DNA from: JAAYCI01 sp031551695
GTDB taxonomy: Bacteria > Bacillota > Clostridia > Oscillospirales > Ruminococcaceae
Reading direction: 5' to 3'
Length of the DNA: 64,000 nt
Assembly: GCA_031551695.1 (NCBI GenBank)
Contig: JAVBNG010000016.1
Location: forward strand, 62,001-126,000
Under the pieces are notes generated by a model that saw nothing but the letters and a program-made list of their open reading frames with translations, had not been told where the DNA came from and did no database searches. The position numbers and the translations under genes are program-made. Of the stretch, positions 61,348-64,000 are shown piece by piece. The first letter of the stretch is position 1, and each line of letters begins with the position of its first letter.

Positions 61348-62859
61348 ATGACAAAAACCGTCCTGGCTTTTTTGGAAGCGCAAGCCGCGCAAAACGGCGG
61401 GCGCGTGCTGTTTGAGGAAGAAAACGCGTCCGTTACCTTTGCATCTGCGCGCGAGGGCGCCATGCGGGTGGGGCAGGCGCTGTGCCCGCAGTTGCAGGTG
61501 GGCGAACCGATCGTCATTTTTTCGGAAAAAAGCGCCGTCACCCCCATTTTGTACTTCGGCGTGCTGTACGCCGGGTGCCATTACGTTCCGCTGGACGTGG
61601 AGATGCCCTTTGCGCGCTTAAAACAGATGCTGGACCTGGTGCGGCCGAAGCTGGTGCTGGCGGACAAACCATACCCCGCGCTGCTGGAGGCCCTCGCCTA
61701 CAGTGGCAGCGTGCTATTGTATGAGGACACCTGGAGCCAAACACCGAACGAGGCCCTGCTGGCAAAGCGGCAGGCCGCCGTGCTGGACACCGACCCCATG
61801 TGCGTCATTTTCACTTCCGGCTCTTCCGGCACGCCAAAGGGCATTTTGCTGCCTCACCGCGCCGTGCTGGACTATATCACCGTATTTGCCGAGACCTTTG
61901 GCCTTAACGAAACCAACATTTACGGCAACCAGGCGCCGCTGGACTATGTGGCCGCTTTGCGCGACATCTACCTGCCGCTGTACACCGGCGCAAAAACTGT
62001 CCTCATCCCCAAAGGGCTTTTTTCCATGCCCCAGCGGCTGTTTGAATATGTAAACGTGAAGGGCGTCAACACCCTGTGCTGGGTGGCGTCGGCCCTTTCC
62101 CTTTGCAGCGAGATGGGCGTGTTCAGCGTGGCGGGCCTGCCGAAGGTGGAAAAGGTGTTTTTCACCGGCAGCGTGATGCCCAGCCCCCAGCTGCGCACAT
62201 GGCAGCAAAATTTGCCCGGCGCCTTGTTCGTGAACCACTACGGCCCAACGGAGATCACCGCCAGCTGCACCTATGCCGTGCTGGACCACGTGGTGGAGCC
62301 GGACGAGGCTCTTTCCATCGGCAGACCCTTTGACAACACGGAGATTTTGCTCATCACCGGGGACGGCCGCCACGCCGCACCCGGTGAACGGGGCGAAATC
62401 TGCGTGCGGGGCAGCTGCCTTGCCCTCGGCTATTACAACAACCCGGAAAAAACCGCCGAGGCCTTTGTGCAAAACCCGCTGCAACCGTTGTACCCGGAAA
62501 TCATCTACAAAACCGGCGACATCGGCAGCTTCAATCCGGACGGCACCCTCAATTTCCACGGCCGGCGCGACTTTCAGGTAAAGCATATGGGCCACCGCAT
62601 CGAGCTTTCGGAAATTGAGGCCGAAGCGGCCGCCGTGGCGGGCGTGCAAAGCTGCGCCTGCCTGTACAGGCAGGAAAAGCAGCAGCTGTGGCTGTTTTAC
62701 ACCGGCCCCGCCACCTCGAAGGACATCGCCCTCCACCTGCGCGCCAATTTGCCCGCCTTCATGGTGCCGCGCAAATTTTCGCAGCTGCAGGCCATGCCCC
62801 TTTCCCCCAACGGCAAGTATGACCTGAACGCCCTGAAGGCGCTGATGGGAGCAGTATGA
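61348..62859 (+). CDS. AMP-binding adenylation enzyme, DltA-like
   Basis: A protein of 503 residues, the length of DltA. The ATP loop is TSGSSGTPKGILLPH (156-170), then NHYGPTEITASCTY, YKTGDIGSFNPDGTLNFHGRRDFQVKHMGHRIELSEIE, and catalytic Lys490 in SPNGKYDL. It should activate a carboxylic acid as AMP ester and load it on the carrier protein encoded at 63733. DltA proteins specific for D-Ala have an FCGE motif near the substrate; here it reads FTGS (272-275), so another amino acid or acid is possible. GGAGG precedes the ATG. Not fused to other domains. Confidence 0.87.
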   Translation: MTKTVLAFLEAQAAQNGGRVLFEEENASVTFASAREGAMRVGQALCPQLQVGEPIVIFSEKSAVTPILYFGVLYAGCHYVPLDVEMPFARLKQMLDLVRPKLVLADKPYPALLEALAYSGSVLLYEDTWSQTPNEALLAKRQAAVLDTDPMCVIFTSGSSGTPKGILLPHRAVLDYITVFAETFGLNETNIYGNQAPLDYVAALRDIYLPLYTGAKTVLIPKGLFSMPQRLFEYVNVKGVNTLCWVASALSLCSEMGVFSVAGLPKVEKVFFTGSVMPSPQLRTWQQNLPGALFVNHYGPTEITASCTYAVLDHVVEPDEALSIGRPFDNTEILLITGDGRHAAPGERGEICVRGSCLALGYYNNPEKTAEAFVQNPLQPLYPEIIYKTGDIGSFNPDGTLNFHGRRDFQVKHMGHRIELSEIEAEAAAVAGVQSCACLYRQEKQQLWLFYTGPATSKDIALHLRANLPAFMVPRKFSQLQAMPLSPNGKYDLNALKALMGAV

Positions 62860-62880
62860 CACGAAAGTTTGAGGTTTTTT

Positions 62881-63723
62881 ATGAGAAGTGACCGAGCGCC
62901 CGTGCAAGGCCCAGCCCATTACAGGGAGTTGGTTGGCCAGGCAAAGGCTGATTTCGGCTCCCTTGCCACCAATTCCTTCCTGCTGCCTGATGTGGTGGCC
63001 GCAAAATGCCAAAGTGGCAACCTGCTGTTCCAACGCCTGCCGCACGCCCTTTTCTTTTTCGAAGACATGGGGAGATATTACCGGTTTTACTATTATAAAG
63101 AGCAAAACGCCGCCGCCGTTCCCCAGTCGGCCATGGCAAAACCGCTGATGGCCGAGGAGCCGACGCGAAAGAAGGCCGGCGCCGCCGCACAGGACGCCTG
63201 GTACACGGGCCTCGGCTTCCGGCCGACTTTCACCACTTTGCGCATGCAGATGCCCGCGCGCGCCGGCACCGGCGCGCCCGCCCCAAACAGTTTTGTCGTC
63301 CAAACAGCCGGCGACGCCCATTTGCCCGCGTTGATGGACCTTTGGCTAAACGAGCCGCTTCTGGTGGATATCCTGATTCCGGATGAAGCAGGTGTTGCGC
63401 GGGAGATCAGCGCTGGGGAGATTTTGATAGCTGTAGACAGCGCCGGAGCGGTGCTCGGAGCTATCCGGGCTGTGCTTGCCGGGAAAACCGGCGAAAGCAG
63501 CCGCCTTGCGGTGCACCCGTCGCACAGGGGCAGGGGCATCGGCCCTGCCCTGATGCGCGGCTATATGGACACTGTTGAGGCCCGCGGCGCGGCGCGGCAC
63601 GTGCTTTGGGTCATCGACACCAGCACCGGCGCCCAGCGCCTGCACGAAAAGCTGGGCTACCGGTTCGACGGCATCGTTTCACGGCAATACCTGCTGGGTG
63701 CGGCGCCCGGCAGCAAACAATAG
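62881..63723 (+). CDS. Two-domain GNAT family acetyltransferase in the dlt-like operon
   Basis: A protein of 280 residues from MRSDRAPVQGPAHYRELVGQAKADFG; TGAGGT lies six bases before this ATG, better than a TTG four codons upstream. The C-terminal half (about 140-280) is a GNAT with RLAVHPSHRGRGIGPALMRGYMD and AQRLHEKLGYRFDG. The N-terminal half (SLATNSFLLPDVVAAK, LFQRLPHALFFFEDMGRYYRFYYYK) looks like a degenerate second domain. No such enzyme is part of classic dlt operons. It could acylate the loaded group or the carrier; this is inference. Confidence 0.8.
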   Translation: MRSDRAPVQGPAHYRELVGQAKADFGSLATNSFLLPDVVAAKCQSGNLLFQRLPHALFFFEDMGRYYRFYYYKEQNAAAVPQSAMAKPLMAEEPTRKKAGAAAQDAWYTGLGFRPTFTTLRMQMPARAGTGAPAPNSFVVQTAGDAHLPALMDLWLNEPLLVDILIPDEAGVAREISAGEILIAVDSAGAVLGAIRAVLAGKTGESSRLAVHPSHRGRGIGPALMRGYMDTVEARGAARHVLWVIDTSTGAQRLHEKLGYRFDGIVSRQYLLGAAPGSKQ

Positions 63724-63732
63724 GAGGAACCC

Positions 63733-63957
63733 ATGGAAAAACTGATGGCCATTCTAAACGACATCCGCCCGGACCTTGACTTTACCACCGAGACAAAGTT
63801 GATCGACGACGCCATCCTCGATTCCTTCGATATCATCTCCATCGTGTCGGAAATCAACGACCAGTTTGGCATTAGCATCAATGTGGCCGACCTGACGCCG
63901 GAACATTTCAACTCCGCAAACGCCATTTGGGCGCTTGTGCAGGAACAACAGGACTGA
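63733..63957 (+). CDS. Acyl carrier protein (DltC-like)
   Basis: A protein of 74 residues starting MEKLMAILNDIRPDLDFTTE after AGGAGG. The phosphopantetheine serine is Ser31 in LDSFDIISIVSEIN, the DSFD form common in DltC and polyketide-like carriers. It is acidic and helical as expected. It must be loaded by the adenylation enzyme two genes upstream and presented to the MBOAT protein in the membrane. It closes the operon and is followed directly by a terminator. Confidence 0.92.
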   Translation: MEKLMAILNDIRPDLDFTTETKLIDDAILDSFDIISIVSEINDQFGISINVADLTPEHFNSANAIWALVQEQQD

Positions 63958-63971
63958 AAACCGCTCTGCAC

Positions 63972-63996
63972 CGCCCGCTAAAAGCGGGCGTTTTTT
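63972..63996 (+). terminator. Terminator of the dlt-like operon
   Basis: CGCCCGC (63972-63978) pairs with GCGGGCG (63984-63990), followed by six T residues. Confidence 0.88.
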
Positions 63997-64000
63997 GTGC

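Noticed and set aside
61714..63321. A 535-residue minus-strand open frame across the adenylation and GNAT genes
   Set aside because: It is antisense to two genes with clear motifs and crosses their boundary; no homology pattern seen.

Overview
The window is GC-rich and densely coded, with strong GGAGG-type ribosome binding sites, several TTG starts, and T-box and tetrahydrofolate riboswitch control. It also carries a nine-gene V-type ATPase operon and an NAD-linked [FeFe] hydrogenase operon. Together these point to a strictly anaerobic, fermentative Clostridia member, probably of the Oscillospiraceae/Ruminococcaceae. The family-level assignment is inference. I see no rRNA, tRNA, CRISPR array, transposase or phage structural gene.

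Layout. 1-3.3 kb: the 5' part of eutH and, upstream of it on the same strand, a cytosolic hybrid histidine kinase; a long hairpin element separates them. 3.3-12.2 kb: a V-type ATPase operon on the minus strand, transcribed H-I-K-E-C-F-A-B-D, whose rotor subunit keeps the Na+-site residues. 12.4-18.6 kb (plus): split transketolase, pseudouridine-5'-phosphate glycosidase, a D,D-carboxypeptidase and nicotinate phosphoribosyltransferase. 18.8-21.6 kb (minus): a PadR/DUF1700/DUF4097/PspC envelope module behind a perfect-consensus promoter. 21.8-27 kb: serA, a BTAD regulator with a degenerate GGDEF-like tail, a DUF4367-like membrane protein and an HtrA protease. 27.2-31.5 kb: aroB-aroC-aroA-tyrA. 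31.6-34.7 kb: two GNATs, a cell wall amidase, a structured RNA candidate and a double-CDGSH protein.

34.9-40.0 kb (minus): the electron-bifurcating-type hydrogenase operon (NuoE-like, HATPase, small ferredoxin, NuoF-like, HydA), with two Rex-like sites on its promoter. 40.2-43.1 kb: an FUSC-like membrane protein, then thrS behind a T-box. 43.1-45.8 kb: the radical SAM/DUF4130 pair. 46-47.1 kb: a cleavable XRE-S24 repressor divergent from a small membrane protein, with matching operators in both promoters. 47.3-48.1 kb: folT with a tetrahydrofolate riboswitch. 48.4-54.2 kb: M3 peptidase, methyltransferase, homoserine acetyltransferase, O-acetylhomoserine sulfhydrylase and HU. 54.2-57.7 kb: a GH2 protein divergent from an MFS transporter. 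57.8-64 kb: an HD protein followed by a five-gene dlt-like acyl transfer operon (MBOAT, SGNH, adenylation enzyme, GNAT, carrier protein), ending in a terminator at the window edge.

How the parts fit. The hydrogenase reoxidises NADH and ferredoxin and the V-ATPase handles ion energetics. Shikimate, serine and methionine genes supply amino acids. The envelope genes (amidase, carboxypeptidase, PadR module, dlt-like operon) form the largest accessory theme. The least explained items are the dlt-like operon, the XRE-S24/small membrane protein pair, and the structured RNA near 33.9 kb.
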